DNA of 8,141 bases from CAJJBL01 sp964519035 (GTDB lineage: Bacteria > Pseudomonadota > Alphaproteobacteria > Puniceispirillales > Marisalimonadaceae), in NCBI GenBank assembly GCA_964519035.1, contig CAZFKZ010000060.1:1-8141 (forward strand), read 5' to 3'. The notes below the pieces were generated by a model. That model was not told the origin of the DNA and ran no database searches. It saw only the letters and a program-made list of their open reading frames with translations. Every line of letters starts with the position of its first letter. The stretch's first letter is position 1. Shown here one piece after another: positions 1 to 6,111 of the stretch. The translations under genes were made by a program, and so were the position numbers.

Positions 1-1008
1 GGTTCCATTAATGGGCAAAAGTGGTTCTATCCATAAATGATCGTACCACCCCATATATTCTAACCATGAAGAGTTTGTAATTGAGGAAACAATATGAATT
101 GAAAGTTCTGGGAACATGTGAGGAGCAATTTTAATATTATATTTTTGAGCTAACTTAGATGTAAGTATAATATTAGTATACCCTCCTCTCATAATATCTG
201 GCTGAAGAATAGAGATTTTTTGATTTTTCATAAAAGGTAATAAATCATGGTGAGTAAAGTTGTTTTCACCAGTGACGATAGGTATAGAAATTGAGTTGCA
301 TATTTGTTCATATCCATCGAAATCATTTGCCATAACAGGCTCTTCTAACCATTCTGGTTGATATTTTTCTAAAAGTTTACCTACTTTTATGGATTCATCA
401 ACGCTCCAACCTTGATTTACATCAATCATAATTCCAATATCATTGCCTAATGCTTCACGCATATCCCTAACATTCACTATATCTTCATCATTTGTAAAAC
501 AATGCGCAACTTGCATTTTTATAGATTTAAAACCACTATTAACATAATTTTTTGCCTTTTCGATCATACCATCATGACCTAATCCTCTATAACAACCAGA
601 GCCATACACAGGTAATGCTTCATCTGTTCCATTCCATATTTTCCATAATGGCATGTTTTTGGTTCTCCCATAACAATCCCAGAGAGCAATATCCAAAGCT
701 GACATAGCCATAACTGTTATTCCCATTCTTCCTTGTATAAATGTTGAATTCCACATTTTTGTCCATAAAAAACTAATGTCTTTTATTGTTTCTCCTATCA
801 ACAAAGGTTTCAACATTTCGTTTATGCACATTTCTAATGTTTTAAGTCCACCTGCTAGGGGATGAAGATGACCTGTACCTATAAAACCATCATTAGTTTC
901 AACCTGAACTATCAAAAGATCTATATTTTCAAGAATTAGAAAACCTGTCTTAGGAGGATCAGAAAAAGGAATCGATACAATTTTTGTTTTTACAGATTTA
1001 ATTATCAA
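1..1008 (-). CDS. Mandelate racemase / muconate lactonizing enzyme (enolase superfamily) protein, C-terminus cut off by window edge
   Basis: Enzymes of this superfamily abstract the proton alpha to a carboxylate and use Mg2+ to hold the enolate; members include acid-sugar dehydratases, racemases and cycloisomerases. All 336 visible codons are open. The N-terminal capping domain is followed by a barrel that carries candidate Mg ligands D196 (in DVNQ), E222 (in LEEP) and E248 (in TGE). The Asp-His dyad is D271 (QPD) and H297 (APH), and E317 follows. These positions nearly coincide with mandelate racemase numbering. The usual KxK motif reads K164-M-Q166, so the second Lys is Gln. The start is TTG at 1008: an in-frame TAA lies two codons upstream (1014-1012) and AGGA sits 8 nt before it. 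The gene follows the cyclase gene by 23 nt in the same operon. The family is certain; the layout (APH, then a Glu about 20 residues later) resembles the acid-sugar dehydratases, but the substrate is unknown. Only the last few tens of residues should be missing. Confidence 0.93.
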   Translation of the reverse strand, partial: MIIKSVKTKIVSIPFSDPPKTGFLILENIDLLIVQVETNDGFIGTGHLHPLAGGLKTLEMCINEMLKPLLIGETIKDISFLWTKMWNSTFIQGRMGITVMAMSALDIALWDCYGRTKNMPLWKIWNGTDEALPVYGSGCYRGLGHDGMIEKAKNYVNSGFKSIKMQVAHCFTNDEDIVNVRDMREALGNDIGIMIDVNQGWSVDESIKVGKLLEKYQPEWLEEPVMANDFDGYEQICNSISIPIVTGENNFTHHDLLPFMKNQKISILQPDIMRGGYTNIILTSKLAQKYNIKIAPHMFPELSIHIVSSITNSSWLEYMGWYDHLWIEPLLPINGT

Positions 1009-1016
1009 TTTTTAAT

Positions 1017-1020
1017 TCCT
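1017..1020 (-). promoter_or_regulatory. Shine-Dalgarno (AGGA) that fixes a TTG start
   Basis: On the minus strand AGGA is followed by 8 nt and then TTG at 1008-1006. The in-frame stop at 1014-1012 rules out any start further upstream, and no in-frame ATG occurs until well inside the conserved domain. This supports TTG as the initiation codon of the enolase-superfamily gene. Confidence 0.7.
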
Positions 1021-1031
1021 ATGAATAGATT

Positions 1032-1805
1032 TTAATCAAGTATTGCAACAACTCTAACAAATCCAGCAGATCCATGTTTTATTTTGAAAGGAAAAGCTGA
1101 AACAGTAAACCCATGATCAGGCAATTGATCTAAATTAGTTAACTTTTCAATGTGCGAATAACCTGTCACCATACCGGCTCTATGACCTTCCCAAATCAAA
1201 GAAGCATCTTTGGACTCTTCAAACTTTTTTGCTGTATGGATAAATGGAGCGTCCCAACTCCATGCATCTGTTCCAGTTAATCTTACTCCCTGGTCTAACA
1301 AAAAAATTGTAGCATCTCTTCCAATTCCACAACCCTTTGATAAAAAATCATCTTCGCCATATCTATCCCCCGCAGAGGTGTTAATAAAAACAATATCTAA
1401 AGGATTTATTGAATAGTTAATTTTATTTAATTCATATTTGATATCGCTTTTAGTAAGAACATAACCATCATCGTATGATCTTAAATCAAGTTTTATACCT
1501 TTATTAAAACACCATTCAAGCGGCACTTCATCAATAGTAATTGCTCGTTTACCATTATCCATAGTTGAGTGATAATGATATGGGGCATCCATGTGAGTTC
1601 CATTATGTGTACTTACAGTTATTGTCTCCATTGCCCAGCCTTCGCCACCAGGTAAATTATCTTTTTTTAGTCCTGGAAAAAAACTAATCATTTCTTCTGC
1701 TGTTTCATTATGATGGTGATAATTAATTTTAGGTAACATAAAATCAGGATCAGATTTTATACCTTCTTGAAGACTAACAGATAAATCAATAAACTTTCTT
1801 TTCAT
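1032..1805 (-). CDS. Cyclase-family metal-dependent hydrolase (kynurenine formamidase / isatin hydrolase fold)
   Basis: This 257-aa protein belongs to the 'putative cyclase' family (PF04199), which includes kynurenine formamidase and isatin hydrolase. These enzymes hydrolyse amide or lactam bonds with a Zn or Mn centre. The signature HxGTHxDxPxH is intact as H67-N-G-T-H71-M-D73-A-P-Y-H77. A second metal pair, H208 and E220, is 12 residues apart, the spacing known from kynurenine formamidase and isatin hydrolase. The segment GTDAWSWD (178-185) and an E-K-L-x-N-L stretch (220-225) are typical of a longer-chain subgroup. No signal peptide is visible, so it is probably cytoplasmic. The ATG at 1805 follows AGAGG (1815-1811) with a 5-nt spacer. 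The gene lies between the decayed YciI gene and the enolase-superfamily gene. With all metal and catalytic residues present, an active hydrolase is likely. The substrate is not known; an amide or lactone produced by the neighbouring oxygenases is a reasonable inference. Confidence 0.92.
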   Translation of the reverse strand: MKRKFIDLSVSLQEGIKSDPDFMLPKINYHHHNETAEEMISFFPGLKKDNLPGGEGWAMETITVSTHNGTHMDAPYHYHSTMDNGKRAITIDEVPLEWCFNKGIKLDLRSYDDGYVLTKSDIKYELNKINYSINPLDIVFINTSAGDRYGEDDFLSKGCGIGRDATIFLLDQGVRLTGTDAWSWDAPFIHTAKKFEESKDASLIWEGHRAGMVTGYSHIEKLTNLDQLPDHGFTVSAFPFKIKHGSAGFVRVVAILD

Positions 1806-1818
1806 TTAAACCTCTATT

Positions 1819-2112
1819 CTACTTAGTTTGATAAGTTCCCCATTTTTTATTAAATGCTTAACTTATAATTTCGTCCCAGATACCAGCTTTTAAAATTAGA
1901 TCATATACTTGAAATAGTTTTATTTCATTTTTAGAACTTGCTACAACCGTTAAAAAAGAACCCTTCATTAAATCACCAGTTTTATCGGTTAAAGGACCTA
2001 AAATTAATGTTTTTATAGGTTTAATTGAAAAAAAATTTCCTATGTTTAGCAATAACATTTAATCTATTTTGACAATAATTTTCTTTATCTTTGCATATCC
2101 AACCTATCTCAT
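1819..2112 (-). pseudogene. Decayed YciI-family (YCII-related) gene with stops and frameshifts
   Basis: This stretch carries YciI-like sequence broken across two frames. One frame gives ICKDKEN, then KHR (from about 2098 to 2036). The other gives GPLTDKTG, then KGSF, then KAGIWDE (from about 2027 to 1861), and continues beyond a TAA at 1860-1858 as AFNKKW up to TAG at 1821-1819. YciI proteins normally run on with motifs of the type GPL-D-G, GS and KAG-W in one frame of about 95-100 aa. The span from ATG (2112-2110) to the final TAG is 294 nt, exactly 98 codons. The ATG has AGGA 7 nt upstream, so the original start survives. Apparent lesions are TAG as codon 3 (2106-2104), a missing base near 2103-2098, one extra T in a T8 run (2035-2028) and an internal TAA (1860-1858). 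Known relatives are small ferredoxin-fold enzymes with a His-Asp dyad; TftG, a dehydrochlorinase in chlorinated-aromatic breakdown, is one. The two small overlapping open frames here are remnants, not separate genes. Confidence 0.75.
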
Positions 2113-2126
2113 TAATAAATCCTGGC

Positions 2127-2687
2127 TTAAACACTGATGTTTTCAAATTCTTTAATTCTATCATAAGCTTTTTCTGTGAATTCCGCTTTTGGAGCATCAC
2201 CTGCAATCACAACCAGTAATAAATGTTCTATATTTTTGTCACCTTCTGTAATATTCATAAAACGCCTAGAACTTCCAGGTGGAAATGAAATAACATCACA
2301 AGGGCCCAAGTCTACAAAATCTAAATCTTTTCCTTCATTCCATTCACATCTCCATTTGCCTGTTATAGGCATAAACGTTTCATTCGTATCATGATTATGC
2401 ATTAAAGGTCCTTTTCCAGGCTTGCATCTACAAAAACCTAAGTTAAAACCCTCTGAAATATTTATAGCTGGCATTTGAGAATTATCGTTTCCTAGTGGAG
2501 AAACGTGCTTGCTATCTCCTTTTGGAGGTTCAAAACCAATTATATTAATTAATTCTCTTGTACATTCTGGCAGCTGACTGTCAGGCAAACCTAACTTTGA
2601 ACCACTTTGTTTAGAAAAAAAAGCAATGCGTTTATTCATATAATCTCTTGATAAAACTCTAATTTCTGGAAGTTTTTTCTCTTTCAT
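2127..2687 (-). CDS. Cupin-domain protein with Arg replacing the motif-2 histidine
   Basis: This 186-aa protein has one recognisable cupin core. Motif 1 is textbook: H97-N-H99, three residues, E103, six residues, G110. Motif 2 is present as P136-P-G138 through N145, but the expected His of PxGxxH is R141. The protein therefore keeps three of the usual four metal ligands. The N-terminal ~70 residues match nothing I recognise. A long open frame extends 9 nt upstream to a GTG at 2696, but that GTG overlaps the Shine-Dalgarno AGGAG (2700-2696). AGGAG is 8 nt from the ATG at 2687, so ATG is taken as the start. The gap to the dehydrogenase upstream is 11 nt, and that gene's TAG stop overlaps the ribosome site, which indicates translational coupling. 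The function could be enzymatic (dioxygenase, isomerase) or ligand binding. The neighbours suggest a role in the same catabolic route, but the substrate is unknown. Confidence 0.88.
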   Translation of the reverse strand: MKEKKLPEIRVLSRDYMNKRIAFFSKQSGSKLGLPDSQLPECTRELINIIGFEPPKGDSKHVSPLGNDNSQMPAINISEGFNLGFCRCKPGKGPLMHNHDTNETFMPITGKWRCEWNEGKDLDFVDLGPCDVISFPPGSSRRFMNITEGDKNIEHLLLVVIAGDAPKAEFTEKAYDRIKEFENISV

Positions 2688-2695
2688 AGTTAACA

Positions 2696-2700
2696 CTCCT
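2696..2700 (-). promoter_or_regulatory. Shine-Dalgarno (AGGAG) that moves the cupin start to ATG 2687
   Basis: AGGAG on the minus strand overlaps the TAG stop of the upstream dehydrogenase (2701-2699) and lies 8 nt before ATG 2687. The alternative in-frame GTG at 2696 begins on the last G of this site, so it could not use it. Confidence 0.75.
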
Positions 2701-3583
2701 ATTTATTTAATTTATTATTTATTATTAATTGTTCAAAAACTGCCGCTGTATCATAAGTAGAAGGTATGTTTAGTTTTGCTTGATCATAAACTTTAGCTGC
2801 GGCTTCAAATGTAGGAGAATGTGTATTATTATTTTTTAAAAATTGTCTGATTACATCTATATCTTTTAAAAATATAGTCATAGAAGCAGTTGCAGGTTCA
2901 TAATTTTTACTTATCATTAAAGGCATTCTTTTATCTAGCATAACTGATGCTGCAGCTCCTGCATTAAGAACTTTATAGATCAAACTTTCATCTAAACCAG
3001 CTTTTTGACCTAAAAGCAATGCCTCTGCAGTAGCCGTATTATGAACTGTTACAAGTAAATTTGCTAAAATTTTAAATTTAATGCCATTCCCAAACTCTCC
3101 AACAAATATGTTTTCTCTAGAAAAACTTAAAAATATTTTTTCACATAAACTAATACTTTCTCTAGAACCGCTTGACATTATAACAAGATCTTTTGTTTTA
3201 GCTTGAGCACCTGTTCCACTTACAGGAGCATCAATCATTTCTATATTTAATTTATTTAATTGGTTTTTTGCACTTAATTTATCTTCAAGTGATATAGTAT
3301 TCATATCTATTAAGATTTTAGATTTTATACCGTCGTAATTTTCTACAATATCTTTAATTACACTTTTAAAAATTGGCACTGTGGGTAAACTTAAAATTAT
3401 AACATCACTTTTTTCTAGTAAATTACTGATATTGTTAACTATTATACCTCCATTCTTAGAAAATATATCTGAGTTTTTTATATCCGGATCTAAACCTAAA
3501 ACTTCATATCCATTATTCAATAAATGAAACGCATAAGAGCCACCCATAGCACCTAATCCTATAGAACCTATTATTTCTAACAA
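2699..3583 (-). CDS. NAD(P)-dependent beta-hydroxyacid dehydrogenase, 3-hydroxyisobutyrate dehydrogenase family
   Basis: This 294-aa protein has the usual family length (about 290-300). It should oxidise a beta-hydroxyacid, or reduce the matching semialdehyde, in the cytoplasm. The N-terminal Rossmann fold has GLGAMG at 9-14. Asp32 ends the second beta strand, which favours NAD+ over NADP+ because NADP-type members usually carry Arg near this place. The substrate-binding signature is D118-A-P-V-S-G123. The catalytic Lys is K171, with N175 four residues later in the expected KxxxN arrangement. K240-D241 matches the conserved KD of the C-terminal helical domain. The start is TTG at 3583, preceded by GGGGAG with a 5-nt spacer; an in-frame TAA at 3598-3596 leaves no ATG upstream. 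It is the first gene of the minus-strand operon. Relatives include tartronate semialdehyde reductase and 6-phosphogluconate-dehydrogenase-like enzymes, so the exact substrate is not settled. Confidence 0.93.
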   Translation of the reverse strand: MLEIIGSIGLGAMGGSYAFHLLNNGYEVLGLDPDIKNSDIFSKNGGIIVNNISNLLEKSDVIILSLPTVPIFKSVIKDIVENYDGIKSKILIDMNTISLEDKLSAKNQLNKLNIEMIDAPVSGTGAQAKTKDLVIMSSGSRESISLCEKIFLSFSRENIFVGEFGNGIKFKILANLLVTVHNTATAEALLLGQKAGLDESLIYKVLNAGAAASVMLDKRMPLMISKNYEPATASMTIFLKDIDVIRQFLKNNNTHSPTFEAAAKVYDQAKLNIPSTYDTAAVFEQLIINNKLNK

Positions 3584-3588
3584 AATCG

Positions 3589-3594
3589 CTCCCC
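3589..3594 (-). promoter_or_regulatory. Shine-Dalgarno (GGGGAG) for the TTG start at 3583
   Basis: The minus strand reads GGGGAG, then 5 nt, then TTG at 3583-3581. A nearby ATG (3596-3594) is out of frame with the dehydrogenase, and the frame is closed by TAA at 3598-3596. The site therefore supports TTG initiation. Confidence 0.7.
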
Positions 3595-3619
3595 ATTATG
3601 ATTCTAAATTAACATTTTA

Positions 3620-3649
3620 ATTATATAAAAAAATAATTATTAAAGTAAA
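3620..3649 (-). promoter_or_regulatory. Candidate sigma-70 promoter for the minus-strand operon
   Basis: A consensus -10 box TATAAT lies at 3625-3620 on the minus strand. A weak -35 candidate TTTACT (4 of 6 consensus positions) is at 3649-3644, with an 18-nt spacer. Transcription would start near 3613, about 30 nt before the TTG. The region is very AT-rich, so chance matches are easy; the perfect -10 and the position are the main support. Confidence 0.45.
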
Positions 3650-3663
3650 TCAGACTTTCTGAT
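3649..3663. promoter_or_regulatory. Perfect 15-bp inverted repeat, candidate operator between divergent promoters
   Basis: ATCAGA, a CTT spacer, then TCTGAT form an exact 6-3-6 dyad centred at 3656. It is the clearest symmetric element in the divergent control region and it touches the candidate -35 box of the minus-strand promoter. Size and symmetry fit a dimeric regulator of the GntR, IclR or similar type, as often found next to catabolic operons. No regulator gene lies in the window, so the binding protein is unknown. The repeat is too short to act as a strong terminator and has no T-run after it. Confidence 0.5.
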
Positions 3664-3691
3664 AGATATCATTAAAAATAATCATTTAATT

Positions 3692-3720
3692 TTTAGAGAA
3701 CGATAATTTAATGTTATATT
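3692..3720 (+). promoter_or_regulatory. Candidate sigma-70 promoter for the plus-strand operon
   Basis: TTTAGA (3692-3697; 4 of 6 matches to TTGACA), a 17-nt spacer and TATATT (3715-3720; 5 of 6 matches to TATAAT) form a plausible promoter. It would start transcription close to the ribosome site and give a short leader. Other AT-rich hexamers nearby could serve equally well. Confidence 0.4.
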
Positions 3721-3730
3721 AAAATTAATT

Positions 3731-3737
3731 AAGGAGG
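3731..3737 (+). promoter_or_regulatory. Full-consensus Shine-Dalgarno (AAGGAGG)
   Basis: AAGGAGG with a 7-nt spacer before ATG 3745 is the strongest ribosome-binding site in the window. It suggests that the first gene of the plus-strand operon is well translated. Confidence 0.85.
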
Positions 3738-3744
3738 CATCATA

Positions 3745-4842
3745 ATGGAAGTTGGTTTTTTTACTATGCCAATACATCCTATTGATAAGGATTATAAGAA
3801 AACTTTAAATGAAGATAGACAAGCTTTTCTTTTAGCTGACAAATTAGGTTTTTCAGAAGCTTATTGTGGAGAACACGTAACTGACTCTGCTGAAAACATA
3901 ACCTCAAGTGCGCTTTTTATTGCTTCTCTTGCAGCTGAAACTAAAAATATTAGGCTAGGTACTGGTACTGTAAACATGCCAAATTCCCATCCTGCAGCTA
4001 TAGCAGGGCAAATGGCTATGCTAGATCATATGCTTGATGGTCGATTTAACTTTGGAATTAGTCCTGGTGGCCTTGCATCTGATGCAGAAGTATTCGGCAA
4101 TCTTGATAGAGATAGAAATGAAATGTTTGTAGAATCTATTGATATGGTTTTAGAAATTTGGAAAAGAGATGCTCCATACAATATAAAAGGTAAATACTGG
4201 AATGTATCTACAGAACGAACACAAATGCCAGAAATAGGTCAAGGAATAATGCAAAAACCCTTGCAGAAACCTTATCCACCTATAATATGTACTGTTGTAG
4301 CTCCATTTTCAAAGGGCTTAATAGCGGCGGCTGCAAGAGGATGGCATCCAATTTCAGCTAATTTTTTACTACCTAAATGGGTAAAAACTCATTGGCCTAG
4401 TTATGTTACAGGATGTGAACAAAGTGGTTTAAACCCTGATCCTAACAACTGGCGTATAGCTAAGTCTATATTTATATGTGAAGATAGAAGAAAAGCAAAA
4501 GAATATGCACTTGGCAATGGAAGTCCCTATGTGTTTTATTATAAACAGTTACTAACAAAAATGTTGAAGCACGGCAGAGCTAATATATTTAAAGAAAATC
4601 AAGATATGCCTGATAGTGACCTTAAATTAGAAGATATATGTAATAAGTTAATTCTGTTTGGTTCTGCAGACGAAGTCGCTGATAAAATCTTAGCTTTTAG
4701 AGAAGAAGTTGGAGACTTTGGAACATTATTGTACGCTGGTCATGATTGGGCTGATGTTGATTTAGCTAAAAAGTCTATGGAATTAATGGCAGAAAAAGTT
4801 ATGCCTAAAATTAATGATAATATTAAAATAGCAGCTGAATAG
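3745..4842 (+). CDS. Luciferase-like (LLM class) flavin-dependent monooxygenase
   Basis: This 365-aa protein is a bacterial-luciferase-fold TIM barrel and probably uses reduced flavin and O2 to oxidise a small organic substrate. Family marks in order are GEH at 42-44, IRLGTG at 69-74, HP at 82-83 leading to LD and L-x-GR (93-100), and GISPG at 104-108. The C-terminal FGS (305-307), followed by a helix and a GDFGTLL strand (323-329), is the usual closing element. The overall style is that of the limonene 1,2-monooxygenase-like group, although that label is widely over-applied and does not fix the substrate. Reduced flavin would come from a separate reductase, which is not in the window. The ATG follows a consensus ribosome site. 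The stop TAG (4840-4842) overlaps the ribosome site of the next gene. Epoxidation, hydroxylation, Baeyer-Villiger oxidation or ring opening are all possible; placement before a lactonase-like hydrolase would suit a lactone-forming step. Confidence 0.92.
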   Translation: MEVGFFTMPIHPIDKDYKKTLNEDRQAFLLADKLGFSEAYCGEHVTDSAENITSSALFIASLAAETKNIRLGTGTVNMPNSHPAAIAGQMAMLDHMLDGRFNFGISPGGLASDAEVFGNLDRDRNEMFVESIDMVLEIWKRDAPYNIKGKYWNVSTERTQMPEIGQGIMQKPLQKPYPPIICTVVAPFSKGLIAAAARGWHPISANFLLPKWVKTHWPSYVTGCEQSGLNPDPNNWRIAKSIFICEDRRKAKEYALGNGSPYVFYYKQLLTKMLKHGRANIFKENQDMPDSDLKLEDICNKLILFGSADEVADKILAFREEVGDFGTLLYAGHDWADVDLAKKSMELMAEKVMPKINDNIKIAAE

Positions 4843-4850
4843 GAGATATA

Positions 4851-5645
4851 ATGACTAATGTTTCTATTGAAAATGGTAATCACCTAAATATTAAAATTGA
4901 TGGTAACATTGAACTCCCAAAAATTATTTTTTCAAATTCATTGGGTACAGATACTAGAATGTGGGACCCACAAATCGAAGCTATGAAGAACAGCTTTTGT
5001 ACTATTCGTTATGATACAAGAGGTCACGGTCAAAGTAGTCCTGTTGAAGGTCCTTACTCATTTGAAATGCTTGAAAATGATGTTATCACAATTTTGGATT
5101 ATCTTGAAATTGATAAGGCTCATTTTGTAGGTTTATCAATTGGAGGAATGACTTCTTTAGGATTAGCACTCAAACATCAAAGTAGATTTAATAAAATTAT
5201 ATGTTGTGCTGCAAGAGCAGATAACCCTCCACCTTTCGTTGAATCATGGAACCAAAGAATTGCTATCATAGAAGAAAAAGGTACCGAGGGTGTTGTTGAT
5301 GGGTCTTTAGAGAGATGGTATAGCGACGAGTTTAGATTAAATAAGTCAAATGAACAAATTGTAGATCTTTCAAAAACTATGATAAAACTTACTTCATCAA
5401 ATGGCTATATTGGTTGTGCTCACGCTTTAAAAACATTAAATTATTTAAAAGAGTTATCTACAATTAACCGTCAAATGTTATTTATAGCTGGTGAAAAAGA
5501 TATGGGAGCTCCTGCTATAGCAATGGAAGAAATGTCGCATTTAACACCAAATAGTAAATATGTATGTATTCCTGGGGCAGCGCATATTCTTAATATTGAA
5601 GCGCCAGAAATAGTGAATAAAACAATTTTAGATTTTTTAAATTAA
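4851..5645 (+). CDS. Alpha/beta hydrolase, 3-oxoadipate enol-lactonase (PcaD)-like
   Basis: This 264-aa protein has the length and layout of the PcaD/enol-lactonase and related C-C hydrolase group. The oxyanion-hole region is SNSLGTD (28-34). The nucleophile is Ser96 in GLSIG (94-98), the acid is Asp217 in GEKD (214-217), and the base is His245 in GAAH (242-245). The complete triad predicts an active serine hydrolase. The segment between strands 6 and 7 (about 125-205) forms the helical cap that sets specificity. The ATG lies 8 nt after the stop of the luciferase-like gene; the ribosome site AGGAG overlaps that stop, so the two are probably co-translated. Opening of a lactone or enol-lactone made by the upstream oxygenase is a natural inference, but an ester or C-C bond hydrolase would look similar. 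No protocatechuate pathway genes surround it, so the name pcaD is not applied. Confidence 0.92.
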   Translation: MTNVSIENGNHLNIKIDGNIELPKIIFSNSLGTDTRMWDPQIEAMKNSFCTIRYDTRGHGQSSPVEGPYSFEMLENDVITILDYLEIDKAHFVGLSIGGMTSLGLALKHQSRFNKIICCAARADNPPPFVESWNQRIAIIEEKGTEGVVDGSLERWYSDEFRLNKSNEQIVDLSKTMIKLTSSNGYIGCAHALKTLNYLKELSTINRQMLFIAGEKDMGAPAIAMEEMSHLTPNSKYVCIPGAAHILNIEAPEIVNKTILDFLN

Positions 5646-5667
5646 AATTAATAAACAGGAGCTTAAA

Positions 5668-6084
5668 ATGGCTATTAAAACATTTGAACATGTACTGATT
5701 TTAGCAGAAGACGTTGATAAAACTAAAGATTTTTATGTGAACTTACTTGGTCTTGAGGCAGGTTTTAGACCAGATTTCCCTTTTAAAGGTTATTGGCTTT
5801 ATTTAAAAAGTAATAAAGAAGCAGCTTGCATTCATCTGGCAATGAGGCAGCAAGGTGATGGACAAGATTACTATATTGGAAAGAAAGATAACGTTAAATC
5901 TGGTTCAGGTGCTATTGATCATGTAGCATTTAATGCGGATGATATTGAAGGGATGAAAAGTAAGCTTGAAAATGAATCAGTTGAGTTTACGCATAGGAAA
6001 GTGCCAGGATTTCCTCTTGAACAATTATTTATTAATGATCCTGATGGTGTAAAAGTTGAATTAAATTACAAAGTTGATGAGTAA
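5668..6084 (+). CDS. VOC-superfamily (glyoxalase / extradiol-dioxygenase fold) protein
   Basis: This 138-aa protein has two beta-alpha-beta-beta-beta modules, the size of a glyoxalase I or a single-domain VOC protein. The four positions that normally hold the metal are filled: H8 (FEHV) and H56 (IHLA) from module one, H85 (IDHVAF) and E131 (VELNY) from module two. A Ni, Fe, Zn or Mn centre is therefore likely. The C-terminal FINDPDG...ELNY ending is a typical VOC hallmark. AGGAG (5657-5661) precedes the ATG by 6 nt, and the gap to the hydrolase gene is 22 nt. The fold includes glyoxalase, epimerase, thiol transferase and ring-cleaving dioxygenase activities. With no classical ring-cleavage enzyme nearby, this small protein is one candidate for a ring-modifying or isomerising step. 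That role is inference only. Confidence 0.9.
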   Translation: MAIKTFEHVLILAEDVDKTKDFYVNLLGLEAGFRPDFPFKGYWLYLKSNKEAACIHLAMRQQGDGQDYYIGKKDNVKSGSGAIDHVAFNADDIEGMKSKLENESVEFTHRKVPGFPLEQLFINDPDGVKVELNYKVDE

Positions 6085-6111
6085 AAACTATAAATTATAG
6101 GAGCATATATT

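Noticed and set aside
1210..1416. 68-codon plus-strand open frame
   Set aside because: It lies wholly antisense inside the intact cyclase gene, has no ribosome site and matches no family I recognise.
1858..2058. 66-codon minus-strand open frame as an independent small gene
   Set aside because: It has no ribosome site and its ATG arises from the wrong frame of the YciI N-terminal region. Its useful part is the C-terminal half of the YciI remnant, so it is treated as part of the pseudogene.
2021..2206. 61-codon minus-strand open frame overlapping the cupin gene
   Set aside because: Its first half is an out-of-frame reading of the cupin 3' end, and its second half is the N-terminal piece of the YciI remnant. 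It is not a gene of its own.
2176..2394. 72-codon plus-strand open frame
   Set aside because: It is the antisense shadow of the conserved cupin core and has no ribosome site.
2688..2696. GTG at 2696 as the cupin start
   Set aside because: It begins on the last base of the Shine-Dalgarno AGGAG, which is correctly spaced for ATG 2687.
3584..3744. A small RNA or riboswitch in the divergent intergenic region
   Set aside because: Beyond the short dyad I see no stable hairpins, known riboswitch core or terminator. The region is simple AT-rich promoter DNA.
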